Position numbers and translations under genes: made by a program | The notes under the pieces: model-generated | What the model saw: only the letters and a program-made list of their open reading frames with translations | Told to the model about the DNA's origin: nothing | Databases searched by the model: none | In this document: in pieces, positions 44,565 to 56,146 of the stretch | Layout of the letters: each line of letters starts with the position of its first letter | How positions within the stretch are numbered: position 1 is the first letter of the stretch | Origin: Litoditis marina | Lineage: Eukaryota > Nematoda > Chromadorea > Rhabditida > Rhabditidae | Direction of reading: 5' to 3' | NCBI GenBank assembly: GCA_964036275.1 | Contig: OZ038436.1 | Coordinates: forward strand, 16,953,904-17,017,903 | DNA length: 64,000 bases

Positions 44565-44609
44565 GTGGTCGATTCGAATGGGCTTGTAAATTTACACAAT
44601 TGTAAAACA

Positions 44610-44615
44610 AATAAA
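44610..44615 (+). terminator. Poly(A) signal AATAAA, lipase copy 3
   Basis: Located 46 bp after the stop codon. Confidence 0.7.
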
Positions 44616-44825
44616 CGGTGAAAATATTTTAGTTTACTTACTACAAAGTGCAAGTCGAAACAACATACCACAAAATGTCTGACAAACCGTTTTGCATATA
44701 AGTGCATAGAAAACAACTATTGAGAACAAGGTTTTTTCTCCTTCGTGCGCTGTTTTTGTTTTTCAGAGAAGAGAGAGTTAAAATCACCTAGCTCTTGTAG
44801 ATATAAAAAGTATACAGCCAAAAAT

Positions 44826-45470
44826 CTATTTATTTATTTATTTATTTATTCAACGCATTCATGTATTTTGACACATAGTATCACATGGTGTTCTCTCAGC
44901 TTCATGCTTCACGTACGGCTTCAACGGGGGAAGGCTAATTTCCAAATATCGGTCAGAGCCCGGGCTTCGCGGATCCAAGTGCTCCCCAGGATATTTTTGA
45001 AGTCATCGTGCCATCTCGCTTTTGGACGTCCAACTCGGCGCGTTTGGTTATAGGGGAACCAGTGAAACACCGTTGTGGACCAATTTCGGGTTCGGACCAC
45101 TTTTTCGGCAAATTTCCATTTTCTTCGTGTGACTTCATCGATCACATTCCGGAATTGGCTCACTCGGTGTAGCCTTTCATTTGTCCAGCGGTGTTGAAGG
45201 GAAATTCCCAAACTTCTTCTCATCATCTTCCTTGTTTCTACGGACAGTCGACTTCTGGTGTGTTCATCGAGGACCCAAACTTCTGACGCGTACAAAATAT
45301 GGGGAAGTACCACCATGTTGTACAACTTCGACTTTTGTTTGATGGTTGCTGCACGACTGCCAAAGAACGTTTTGTACTTCGTAAAAGCGTTCCATGCTGA
45401 GGATATGTTCTTGTTCACCATGGCTCTGTAGTCGATTGGAGTGGAAATTCTTTGTTCGAAGGTGTTGTTT
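44826..45470 (-). mobile_element. 5'-truncated RTE-type LINE (3' end only)
   Basis: The minus-strand frame 45421-44921, open to about 45460, encodes the C-terminal end of an RTE-clade reverse transcriptase. It reads VLPHILYASEVWVLDE, then RRSLGISLQHRWTNERL, then RRVGRPKARWHDDFK. A 3' tail of AAAT repeats lies at 44826-44850. Endonuclease and polymerase domains are absent, as expected of a truncated, dead-on-arrival insertion. It lies about 260 bp after lipase copy 3. Confidence 0.85.
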
Positions 45471-46023
45471 GGAAAATGATGAAAGGAATTGTGATTGTGA
45501 AAAATCTATAGTGATTCTATATGTTTACAAGATGTAATTTGTTTGTAACCAGAACTAGGTGCTTATTAGAGCTAATTACCGCCTGGTAGTTCCCCCTGAC
45601 TACCAGGAAATGTCACTCAAATATGGATGATAGCCCATTTCTGCTCATATTGTCGTGCGCAAATGGCCAACCTAGAACGGATCCGCTTTTTCTTATCGGT
45701 TTCAAGTTGACAGCAGTTATTCATGTTCTGTTATAGATTTTTCATGAGCGTCATTGATTTTGTGTAGATCACTTGTACGTGATCACATTATCTACACTCC
45801 AAATTTCAATAGTCTTTCAGAAAAGCAACCTTGAGAAACGTATTCGATTCGATTAATGATTTGAATACAATGCCTGCGTCGTCTCCATGATCCGCTGTTT
45901 ATGAACCTAATCACTGAAATTAACTTATATCTCACTTCGTGTTTGGTTCAAGAAAGATTACCAATAATATAAAAATCATCTAAGCATTCTTCAACGTGTT
46001 GAACGACTATGTGAATATCACTG
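45471..46023. other. Spacer, nothing recognised
   Basis: AT-rich DNA between the RTE remnant and the TTAA-flanked MITE copy B. Confidence 0.5.
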
Positions 46024-46027
46024 TTAA

Positions 46028-46400
46028 AGGGACCGTTCCTCTTTAATTTGGAGGTTTAAGCTGATTAGTCGATACTGTTCACATTGAAAATCCAAAAGCT
46101 TTCACATAGGTGTCAACTTCCTGTCTTGCTCCGTGTTCTCGAAAATGCGGCGCGACGACGCGCACGTACATACACCGCCGAGTTCACCTACGTACAAAAT
46201 TTTCAAAATGTCCATAAAATTACGAAACCATATTCAAAACGTGGCCAAAATTACCAATATGAAACCTGTGCCAAAAAATAAAAGTTATAATGTGGTTTTT
46301 TGAATATTCTGTGAATATTCTTTCATCTTAAAACGGAATTAATGACTTTTTTTATTTTTCAAAAATTACTTACATTGCAGATTATAGAGGTACGGTCCCT
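46028..46400. mobile_element. TTAA-flanked MITE, family T1 (copy B)
   Basis: Ends AGGGACCGTTCCTCT and AGAGGTACGGTCCCT. TTAA lies at 46024-46027 and 46401-46404. The recurrent frame is here on the plus strand, 46084-46281 (CQLPVLLRVLENAARRRART). The orientation is opposite to copies A and C. Confidence 0.87.
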
Positions 46401-46417
46401 TTAAATAGTTCACCTAA

Positions 46418-47244
46418 AGTGCCATACATACTTGGTGCGTCTGCGGGCGGCTGCGGGCGTCTGCGGCGCGGGTAAACTAGTGGTTTGCCCGTAGACGCCC
46501 GCAAACGCCCGCAGACGCCCGCAAACGCACTCCAATTGAAGTATGTATGCGCGTCTGCGGCTGGCTGCGGCGCGGTTTCCCTCATTTGAATTTCAAATAG
46601 AAAGTTCGAACTTATTGTTGAAATTATGATTCCCCTTCCTTTATTAGGAATATTTGTCATTTATCACATCAATGCTAATAATGTTTAGCCCTCAATATTT
46701 GTAAATCACTTGATTAGCGTTGATCTCCAACTGGTCTGTTGAAAATTCATGGAATATCAATATTAGATTACCGCTTACTGAATCAACTTCTTTCTAATCC
46801 TAAACGTTTTTTCCATTCTGAAACTTTTTTTCAACTACAAAACAAAAGAAAATCAGACCTTTACTTCAAACTGGTTAAAAACCGATAATTATGTGCAGTG
46901 AACATCGAGTAGAATACAAGTATATAGTTAAATAAACTATACTAAAGTAACTTGATGGTTTTAATAATGATTTTTAGAACATTAATGATGATATGTCGAG
47001 AATGATCAATCCAGACGCAGAGAGCCGCTGCGGCAATATTGAATTGAATCATTATTGCCGCAACTGCTGTTTGCGGCTGTCTGCGGCCCCGCCCGCAGAC
47101 GCTTTTGCCCGCCGAAGTATGAATGCGCGGCAAAACGCCGAGAGCCGCCGCCAGCCGCACATTTGATCAATAATCAGGGGCGCCATACTTATATCATATG
47201 CCGCCCGCAGACGCCCGCAGCCGCAGCCAAGTATGTATGGCACT
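46418..47244. mobile_element. GC-rich TIR element with TAA duplication (PIF/Harbinger-like)
   Basis: Terminal repeats AGTGCCATACATACTTGG and CCAAGTATGTATGGCACT are exact over 18 bp. TAA lies at 46415-46417 and 47245-47247, the duplication typical of PIF/Harbinger. Subterminal regions are strikingly GC-rich minisatellites of GCGTCTGCGGGCG type (46437-46575 and 47030-47230), around an AT-rich centre. No transposase frame is present. It lies 17 bp from T1 copy B. Confidence 0.85.
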
Positions 47245-47247
47245 TAA

Positions 47248-47995
47248 ATGATTTCATTGATAATGCTACCTGTGTGGTAGATAACTATCCCAAGCAATTT
47301 CTAGTGGCATTTTGTTTTGTGATGGATATAATGATTCTCCTAACTCATCACGTAGTCTGAGAATAATTAGGCAATGTCATAGTGATTCACATACTACATA
47401 CCTCATTTATATTCATAGTGCTATATGCAAAAGAGGGGATGTAAGGCAGCTTCCGGTGGAAACCTCTTTTTGAATGTCCGTTATTTTTCTTGCCTGCTTA
47501 CTGAATTTTCACTATGAATGTATGAGTTGTTACAAATCTAGTCAATACTTCAAACTAGACTGTCAGAGGCGACTGGAAATGAAAAAAAGGGAATAAAACG
47601 GGTAAGGATTCCAATTTGAAGCAAAACTTGTCTGTTGTTTTTGAAACTTGGATCACCAAACCGTTGAATCTCAAGTGTAAGTTATCCAGAACTATCAAAA
47701 AATGAACTTTCTATTTCCACATGTTCTACTGTCAATGAACATCGACATCTTTGTATATTGTTAGCTTTGTTGTAAACCAACAAAAAACTTTTTAAATATT
47801 TCAAATTTCATGAAAATTGAATCTCGATCTCACATTCTTTGTGTGTTTGAGTTGTGCTCTCGCGGGAACGTTTCTTGATAGTTTTACGAGCATCCCAACG
47901 TTTTTGCTGCAAAATTGAGTGACATTCAATGACAACTCGAACAGCAACTGACTCCCGCGAGAAGCGATTTCATTTCGTCAGTTATATATCCTCTA
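47248..47995. other. Spacer, nothing recognised
   Basis: AT-rich sequence without splice-consistent exons or repeats that I can name. Confidence 0.5.
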
Positions 47996-48274
47996 ATGAA
48001 AACTCGACAGTTAAATATTCGTGAACGTGCGATAAAAACTGCAAATAAGACTTCAGCAGATTTAATTTCATTTGTTACCTTGTATTACACAATATTATAC
48101 CTACCATTGCAATTTTTAAAGTTATTCACACAAATTAATAATGTGAAGGGTGTTCTTTTCGAACATTTTCACGTTTATGCCATGTTTCTATGGTTTCTCA
48201 ACTGGGTTCATAGTTTTTTCATTGTGGCGTGGGTGGTTTTACGACTTTGTCGAAAAATGACGAGTTTTATCTAA
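47996..48274 (+). pseudogene. Possible membrane-protein fragment, two hydrophobic segments
   Basis: A 92-codon frame with two hydrophobic stretches, near residues 25-46 (SFVTLYYTILYLPLQFL) and 60-84 (VYAMFLWFLNWVHSFFIVAW), each next to basic residues. The arrangement is reminiscent of helices 6-7 of a nematode chemoreceptor-type GPCR, but no diagnostic motif is present. No upstream exons were found. It may be a relic or a chance frame in AT-rich DNA. Confidence 0.22.
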
Positions 48275-48660
48275 GTGTTGAATATCGTTTAGTTAACGTA
48301 TGCGTATTCGCTGAATTATTGTCCATTCCGGCTAAAAAGGTATTTCTGGAGATTGTCATTACTTCACGCAACATTACACACGATCTCAAGCGAATACTAG
48401 TTATCCTTACACAAACTTTTTATTCAGAATAACATACTATGAAGGTTCAATTCCCGGTTAATGTCACGTTGTCATTTTGAAATTTGTGACAAATTGAAGT
48501 TGCTATTGACAGTTTTCGTTACTTCTCTACTTGATAAGTTTCTCTGTACTCAAAATTATACGGCTAGTGAGCTTTTTCTTTGTCAAATCATTTTTTCAAA
48601 CCAGAAACACGAAATACAATGCATAGCTTTCAAGTCACTACTTGTTTCACGTGAAGTATC

Positions 48661-48897
48661 TATAGTTCGCACATTTCCCAACTGGACTTGGGCAGCTTGC
48701 CAATGAAATTTCAAGGCAGTTTTTGAATAGGTTGAAATACTTCAAAACAATAGAAATTCATGTGAAGGGTTCTTCCCCTTAGTTATAACTTGTATTCAGT
48801 GAAACTTTCTGTAAAATATATGTATTCTCTAAATAACAGTCTTCCAAAGTTTTTGGCACGCTGCCAGCGAGTCCAGTTGGGAAATGTGACCACTATA
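48661..48897. mobile_element. Inverted-repeat MITE, about 237 bp
   Basis: CACATTTCCCAACTGGACT at 48670-48688 is exactly mirrored at 48870-48888. The match extends outward through TATAGT and ACTATA with three mismatches. TA at the ends would fit a Tc1/mariner-type duplication. It is non-coding. Confidence 0.7.
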
Positions 48898-50895
48898 TTT
48901 GGCTTAGAGGGAGTGGCATAACGAACAACCAAGAGGTTATAGAGAGTTCAGTGGAGTGAAAGACTGGCCCACGCAGGGATCTTTATGGGAGTAGCGTGGT
49001 GCATTCCAGATTGCTCACCCCACACCTTCGCGACGAATTATACCAAACATGGTTACCAAAAACAGAATAGAATATTTTATATCACTACGGTTTTTAGTAA
49101 CCAAACTTCGTGTTGGTAACTATTATTAGTTTACTTTACCGGATACCCGATCATCCATCTAAATATCGGTTCTTTCAACACAAACTTCAAAAATAACGGT
49201 AACCATGAAAATTGAGACTGCTCAATTTTCACATTTTCGTAAAATGTGTTTGATGTATATATCGTTAAAAAACATTGTATTATTGAGACTCTATCATTTG
49301 TCATGCCCTAACTCTTGTTCGTTTTCAGTATTAGTTATGTAAGTTTAGTAAAATTTCAAATACACCCAACGGAGCCAATTTGTTCCACACAAAAAGAGAT
49401 GTTTTCACTAAATTTTGGGCTAAATCATGTTTTTCCTTTTGTTTTCTTGTAACTTTTCAATAAAACATGGGTGAACTCAATTGGCATGCACATGTTTCCT
49501 GTTTTTCGCTCGCGTAGTAGCGCATAAAGTATGAGAAGCAGTCGTCTGTGACTGCTTTAGGTGAAAACATACTACTCACTCGTTTCATTCTCTTTCTCTC
49601 TCTCTCCCTCTCTTTCTCTTTTTTTCCAGTTTTTTCTCTCCATTCCTCTCTCTATATATCTCTCAATATTTCTCTTAACATGGACTAGAACGAGTTTCTA
49701 CCGTAATCTGAACCAATACAATACAATTCAACGTTTGAGAATTCAGCTATTTGTAGGCCCACCAGAAACACGTTATCAATAAACTATTAATGTTAACTGA
49801 TATTTCAATAAAATGACAGAATCATTGAATTCAAATTGCTATATACAAAAAATTATCTATGTTTATTGAACCTTAGCATGGATGCCAGAAATTATGTGCC
49901 ACCTAACTTCGTCAACTTGGCCGTCGTCTCAAACGTTAGACGAATTAGTCTTTTCTGTTTTCCTTCATTCTGAAGGCCACAAACTTTTTCTCATTAGTTA
50001 CTCTTAATTTTCTACTAGTCACTTGCAAAGTAAAAAGTTTGATCTGTAATTTTTCCAAATTAGAATATAGCTGAGTGATTTCGAACAAAGTTCGCAACGT
50101 GTAGAGCCAGTTAGAAGATTACAAATCTATTTAGAGGAGGCATTCAAAAAGTTATTAGTTGTTGGCTCATTGGTAAGAAACATCAACTTACTCACAAACG
50201 TAGGATACACATATCTTAAGTTGTGGGATTTTAAAAACTGAATTCGTTCAAAACCGTCGTTGGATATTCGAATAGAAATTTTCTCTTACATCATGTTTTC
50301 TTACGTCACGTCATCGTATTCTATCCCACGTCTGCAGTATTCGTTTATCGAAGGTTGAGTTAATGTTTTGTAGTTTGATTGTTTAGTTGTTCAGAAGATG
50401 TGAGCTGGTCTGACTCGTAGCCAAAATTTTCGATAAAATCTACGTATGCACCAGAGCTCATCAGAGGGCTTAGTCATTTTTAACTAATAACCCCAGAAGA
50501 CAAGCAATTATATAAAAATGACTCTAATTAATCATACAAATGTGATATATTGTCATAGAAACGTAGTTTTGTCAAATGGTTTTAAACTTTGCTTCTATTA
50601 TGAAAACTCAAACGAATTCGTCTTTGATGGTATGAGTCTTCTAAGTGAAGGAATACATTCTTGTGAAGATGTGTTTCCATACATTCGGTTGAGGTTCTAT
50701 TCTGTTCGACCATTCTCCATGCAATATTCGGCACCACATTTACTTTCCACCCATTCTCACCGTAAGTTGCTAGTATTTGTTTGAATAGTTCTAGGCTCTT
50801 TAGTATCGTTTCTATTACTGTCATTATTAGATGATGCTATTTTATATCAATATAAATTTTCTAGTTTATGTGTATCAAACTATGTCTATCTCCAG
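48898..50895. other. Gene-poor region upstream of the membrane-protein exons
   Basis: It contains a CT-rich microsatellite at about 49590-49660. Overlapping frames on both strands near 50518-50824 are open for 80-88 codons, but neither shows a recognisable domain nor phase-compatible splice sites. Unseen upstream exons of the gene ending at 52229 may lie here. Confidence 0.4.
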
Positions 50896-50979
50896 GTGTG
50901 TGGAACCTGCTCCATTTCCGAGAAAGCGTCTCCGCGGGTACCTAATCGGGCGGTTATAGAAAATCGATTGGACGATATT
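50896..50979 (+). pseudogene. Decayed tandem copy of exon 51456 (or alternative exon)
   Basis: After a TCTCCAG acceptor, 84 nt stay open in phase 0 to a GTAAGA donor: VCGTCSISEKASPRVPNRA. The first part is clearly homologous to exon 51456-51618 (VCPIWSISLEASPRVSLMA), and the preceding intron ends are alike too. A third, shorter echo lies at 51300-51330. The second half has lost the homology and the membrane segment, so it is either a relic or a usable 28-residue alternative exon. Confidence 0.45.
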
Positions 50980-51455
50980 GTAAGATTTTCGTTACTTTTG
51001 GGATAACTATCAACTTTATCATTATATGTTTTGTGTGCATTTGACTATTGGTATAGGAAATGAAAAATCGTCCTTATAGTTTGATCTCGATATACGTCAT
51101 GAGTCACGAGTCTTGATCGAAAAGACCGGACATCCTACTACAAATACAGTAGGATAAAGCAACATTCACCGTATAGGCACTCAAGAGCAAATTATTCATC
51201 TTCAAGTGAACTTAATCACTCTATTCTTAAAACGCATAACTATTTTTGGATCAATACAAATTTATTATCGATTATTCTGTGTGCATTTAGAAATAGGTAT
51301 CTTCCGGTGTGTACAATCTGGTGCATTAGTACTAGTAACCGAATGCGATTCCAACTTCTATTCGATGTTTTCCAGTAGTACTATTACTGTAGCATTTTTA
51401 TTGTATATCGATATAAATTCTCTCATATCATGTAATCGAGTATGGGTATCTTCAG

Positions 51456-52229
51456 GTGTGTCCAATCTGGTCCATTTCCTTGGAAGCGTCTCCGCGGGTA
51501 TCCCTAATGGCCCCATCATCCATGGTAGAAGGCTATTTCCTGCAGTCGTCCTCTGCAATTGATTCCGCTCTTTTCTTTGTTCTCGCTGCCTTCATTCTCA
51601 ATGTCATCGTCGTTATAAGTGAGTTTCATTGCCACTTCAGCTGGAATTGTAGTAGATCATTTCTGGGTTGTAGTTTGATCAGCATACACATGATACTTTT
51701 AAAATAGAACTGCCAAACATCAGGATCGAACTATGAACACAGCGGAATAGTACAACATACACCCTATCACTCGGACATTTTTCGAGCTAACTCTCTAGTG
51801 TAAATAAATAGGGACATATCAAAAACAAAAGTCAGAGTTTAAGCTTGGTTTCAGTAGTTTCCGTATTCAGAGTCATGGTTTCAATAAGTCCGCTGCTCAC
51901 CCGTTAAAACGAGTTTCTACCATAGTTCGACAATCAACTAACCATAAAATAGAATATTACCTTTATTAATGCAAAATGTGACGTGATCGATTCTTGCCAT
52001 GCGCAGAGAATGTGACAGTAAACAAAGTAACCGTTGATCTAACAAAATTATTAGTTTATTTGTTTTTCCAGTCGCCTTTTGCTACTTCGATCCCTCTCAC
52101 GAACCTCCCTTGATGCACCGGACCTTCCACACCCTACGTCGACTGAGTAGACCGGCTAGAAACGGAACGAGACCGTCGGTCAAAAGTAGCCACGGAAGTC
52201 CCACCCCCTCCACCGTACTGTTCGTGTAG
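51456..52229 (+). CDS. Single-pass membrane protein, C-terminal two exons
   Basis: Two exons join in phase 1: 51456-51618 and 52072-52229 (TAG). The encoded 105 residues contain a 20-residue hydrophobic helix (ALFFVLAAFILNVIVVIIAF), followed by CYFDPSHEPP and a basic, Ser-rich cytosolic tail (RTFHTLRRLSRPARNG) that ends VLFV. The ending has the shape of a class II PDZ ligand, which is only an inference. The tail's codon use and GC content differ clearly from the flanking AT-rich DNA, supporting real coding sequence. Upstream exons were not identified; exon 51456 enters in phase 0. I do not recognise the family. Confidence 0.6.
51668..51735. repeat. Short hairpin repeat, GTAGTTTGATC family (degenerate)
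   Basis: TTGTAGTTTGATC at the left and GATCGAACTAT at the right, in the last intron of the membrane-protein gene. Confidence 0.5.
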
Positions 52230-53674
52230 TCAACCACGCAAAAGATACGTATCGATTTTCCGGTGATGACTAGGAAGAACAATCAATAATATGGTGCACT
52301 TGTTATCATTTTGTAAAAAATTCTCGTGGTGTTAGTTTCTGTCCAACACAGCAAAAATTTCGACTAGCGATTACGGAAATTTGGTTGACAGCCTTGAGGT
52401 TGATACCATGTCCATATTGTTATTTTTCGTCTGAAAATTTCTTGAACTGACTATTATGATTTCTCGTTATTTCAAAATAACAAACGACGGGTTCATTCTG
52501 ATTGAATATAACGAAACCTTGTGTTTATAATAAGTCTGGCTTCATGAGTTATGTCACCTGCCACGTATTCCAATTTAATATCCATTATAAATTGCAAATA
52601 CTGACTGGTCAATAAAAAAAATTAAAAATGGTCTTTTTTAGGTTTTAGAACAAAGTGTACTTAACAATACAAGTGTTCTGTATCGGCAAATTTGAACATT
52701 GTTCTACAACGAAAAAATGACTACTTTTACAGTTTTTTTATGGCCAGGTCTTATATTCAGAACACCTCTGTAACCAGACAGTCCCCGAGGTGTCGTGAGT
52801 TACTTGTGGAAGTTAACCGACCCTGCATTTGGTTATACGGTTCTATTTTTATCATACCACATGCTTTTCTAGGAGTGTTGTATTCGGGTCGATGTAAATG
52901 TACGATGTGAATGAAAAGTTTGCTTTCATGTTGGTTCGTTTGTCTAATGATGATAATGGTACCTTTGACAACTAGTTTGGCTAAGTGCACGAGACTTGTA
53001 TACTCGACAAAGATATGTGTACTACTCACATCTTTCTTACTCTTTTTTTACACACATTGCTATATAGTCAACTCGTATGCTTCCACGTGAAACGTTTCTT
53101 TCAAAAAACAATCAATAATAAAGTTTGCCGTGTTTTCTTCGCGTTTACCCGTTTAAGGTGGACATCAAACTACTAGTAAAACCTATCTTGATGACGTCAT
53201 TTGTTGAAACCATGTCGAAATCTAAATTTGGAGTCGGCGCGGTATAATTAGCCGTGCGACCGGCCAATCGGACCAAAATAGGTGGAATGCTTTCAATGAT
53301 ATTGCTACCCACTCAGCCGCATTCCTGCTCTCTGTGCTGAACAAACAGATTTGCCGCAAATTGACCCTTCACCACTATTGTCTGCACTTTTACTATCTTC
53401 TAAGTATAAGTTTTGTAATATTTTACACTTTATAACTTAAAGAACTACGGTGCAGATGTTGACTAACAGTAGGGTTCGTCTTTTCTGAAGCGCGTGAAAA
53501 CGGCGTGTGTTACTCGATACTGTTTGATTATGTTGATTTTCGTTCCAAGTTCGGGATTTTTGGCGTGTAATCAAGATCGAACTATAGGAGATGTTGTACT
53601 TTTTTTTAGCTTTTGTTCAAAAGTTGTGGTGGTAATCTGTGTAGATCATGACTGTAGAGTTTTGAATTGTGCTG
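52230..53674. other. Intergenic, nothing recognised
   Basis: AT-rich DNA. Short frames occur on both strands without domains or splice support. Confidence 0.5.
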
Positions 53675-53678
53675 TTAA

Positions 53679-53885
53679 AGAAGGACGATTATAGTCGTCG
53701 CCAACGGAATGGTGGGAGGGTACTGTATATCTCACTTTCCGCTGTGTGTTCACACATGTCTTCGATTCCAAAGCTTGCCCGTTATGTGCCCTAATAGCGC
53801 AGTGGTTAGCGGCCTGCTATGAACCTTTTGCTCGCAGGTTCGATTCCGGCGAGAGACAGAAATTTATAAACTCGGCACCCACAAC
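53679..53885 (+). mobile_element. tRNA-derived repeat (copy 4) joined to a T2 MITE left end
   Basis: TTAA and then AGAAGGACGATTAT (53679-53692), the first 14 bp of family T2, run straight into the tRNA-derived repeat (AGTCGTCGCCAACGG). The A box TAGCGCAGTGGTTAG lies near 53802 and the B box GGTTCGATTCC near 53838. The rest of the T2 element is missing. Confidence 0.8.
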
Positions 53886-54005
53886 AGGCGTGGTAGCGGA
53901 GATGCCCCGTTAACATTATGAGATCACTGCACAAACACAATACTTTGTTTTTCTCATGATACATTTTTATTGCTCTGCAACAACAACAACAAAAACTGGG
54001 AAAAA

Positions 54006-54288
54006 GTGCACGAGGTTCTCTTGAAGGTAGAGGGAAACTATCATGAGATTAGAGACCATGTCAGTCAGTCTATTTCAGTTCTTGGCGAGTCAGTCAGAGT
54101 ATTTCGAGATACTCTTTTATGGAAATTTCGCTGAAAAAACTAAAACTAAACGCGAAATCACACTAAAGGAAGTCTCCGCGAGCGGGTTCACCGATCTATT
54201 GGATATTCTAGAGCACGACACGCATTATCTGGACAGAAAAGGTCAGAAGCTCAGAAATTATTTAACCCGAAAATCTGGGTTTCGGTGA
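54006..54288 (+). pseudogene. BTB-domain pseudogene fragment
   Basis: Two frames together give a BTB-like region. 54006-54070 reads VHEVLLKVEGNYHEIRDHV, and after a frame change the second reads FLASQSEYFEILFYGNFAEK and REITLKEVSASGFTDLLDIL, ending at TGA 54288. This resembles the nematode BATH/BTB family pattern in which a conserved Leu-x-x-x-Ser-x-Tyr-Phe is followed by Leu-Phe-x-Gly-x-Phe and an E-I-x-L-K-x-V strand. BTB proteins of that family are adaptors for Cullin-3 ubiquitin ligases. A CTATTTCAG just before the second frame could be a real acceptor. The domain's second half is missing, so a broken copy is most likely. Confidence 0.55.
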
Positions 54289-54579
54289 CACTTTTCGGCT
54301 ACAAAACTGCTGTGACTTCGAAAAATCTGTGTCATGATCATGAAAAATATATCATGATAATGAAAAATATGAAAAACCGATTATTTCGAGTTCCGACTTT
54401 TGAGCCATTTTGAAATTTCGATTCGATTCGATTTCCATTTTGCGTATGTTCGAAAACAACCGATAATTTGGGTTTTCGATTTTCGCTCAAGCATCGAAAA
54501 GTCGAACATCCCCATTGTTTTCTCAAACCAGTATTCGTCCAGAGTCCTTGTTTGCTGTGCGGATCCAATTATGAATTAA

Positions 54580-54689
54580 AGAGGGACGATTATGTGGACC
54601 AATCCCGTGATATCGGTAACTGTAATTGAAAAATGTATTGCAGTTTAATGGACTGAAGCGTTGCGATTGGACCATGTAATTGTCCTTTC
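54580..54689. mobile_element. TTAA-flanked MITE, family T2 (copy 3)
   Basis: AGAGGGACGATTATGTGG and CCATGTAATTGTCCTTTC ends, with TTAA at 54576-54579 and 54690-54693. Confidence 0.82.
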
Positions 54690-54693
54690 TTAA

Positions 54694-55651
54694 TGCATGT
54701 TATAGTTGTTTTTGGAAGAAACGTATTAGAGCACTGCCAGGCCATAACAGCACGTATTGGTGTGCTCAGCGGTTTGTAGTTTGGTTCAGAAGTGTCATGA
54801 TCGTCAATGGCAACGTAGGCGTTGTGAATTTCCGCGAATCAGAAACTCACCATCTATTAGGCACTGTAAAATGCACGTGTGAACGTGTGTATGACAGACA
54901 GTCTAGGAAAAGTGTTCGGCAAAAAATAGCAGAACTGAGAGTCGACGGTGTCACAAATAGGCTCAATCGTCCAAAATTTAAAATTCAGACTTCTGGGGAA
55001 AAAATAAACATTTTTCGGGCAGTTTTTTGTTTGATATCTTAATTTTTCTTGTGGATTCGCAATGTTACGGAAACTTCGAACATAAATGCGAACGGAAATA
55101 TGAAACCTGCAAACGTAATCAAAGATGTTTGGGTAGTATCTCATTGTAATTGTACTATAAACTTTTCCTCCATCATAATATTTTTTTCCTGTTCTAATGG
55201 CTTCCTGAAATATAATAGTCCCTTGAGATCATGTCCTGAGTTCATAACGTACTGAACTTTTGGTAAATTAGAAAATCGCGTGACATACTCACTGATTGTA
55301 TCAAATTGAATTATTCGATTAGTTTTATTTTATAATCGTACGAGATTGATGACTTAGATTACATACCATAGAAACGGGGAAAATAATGAACTGACATCGT
55401 ATTATCAGTTTTTAACTATCAACAGTATCCACACTCCTGATCTGATTCTTTCACTGATGGATAAAGTTCCAGCTGTATTACGAATACTTCGGGTATCGTG
55501 CACTGATCCAATATCCTGGTTTTTCTTCATCTGCAGTGCTTCACTAAAAAGTATGACTTTAATACCTAGTTGAAACTTTGAATAAATATTCAACAAAATC
55601 AGAAAAAAACTCTGTTCACACCTCCTATCTAACTTCTAGTACCTCACATTG

Positions 55652-55688
<37 letters not shown>

Positions 55689-56142
55689 GTTCATGTTATT
55701 ATTACACATTATCAAAATTCGTATATTATTATTTTACTGCAAGGGGGCTCTGTTGTGATAAATATTATCCAAACATGTGTCTACGTGGTCGTTGTTAAAG
55801 TATATAAGACAGACATAAAATGATTCACGAATTGACCGACTTTTTATTTCCAGTCTACAAATGGTTTATTGAGCCACTTAGATGCATGATGACATTAGAG
55901 CCTCAGACTGAGGGATCTAAGTAGTTCAAATGGTTTATTTTTAGATTACCCTATGTTTCCATACATAAGCTGCACTTTCTTTCTCCTTATTATTTTGTTA
56001 CCCTCACTAAAACATATAATCGAGAAAACCCGAGAGCCACTTCGTTCTCAGAAAACTTGTTTTCTACTCGTTTTCAATTGACCAGAAGTCAATCAAAACG
56101 GGTAGCTCACAGAGCCTTTGTACATTAATATTATTTATTAGA
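54694..56142. other. Intergenic with (AT)n microsatellite
   Basis: An (AT)n run lies at 55655-55686. The 120-codon frame at 54680-55042 starts inside the T2 MITE and shows no known domain. Nothing else is supported. Confidence 0.5.
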
Positions 56143-56146
56143 TTAA

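Noticed and set aside
46084..46281. The recurrent T1 frame as an ordinary host gene
   Set aside because: It lies wholly inside a TTAA-flanked repeat present in three copies and both orientations. It is kept as a finding, not as a gene.
50518..50824. Plus- and minus-strand frames of 80-88 codons
   Set aside because: No domain, and the available splice donor phase does not fit the downstream membrane-protein exon.
54680..55042. A 120-codon open frame on the plus strand
   Set aside because: It starts within the T2 MITE, has no recognised domain, and lacks splice or composition support.
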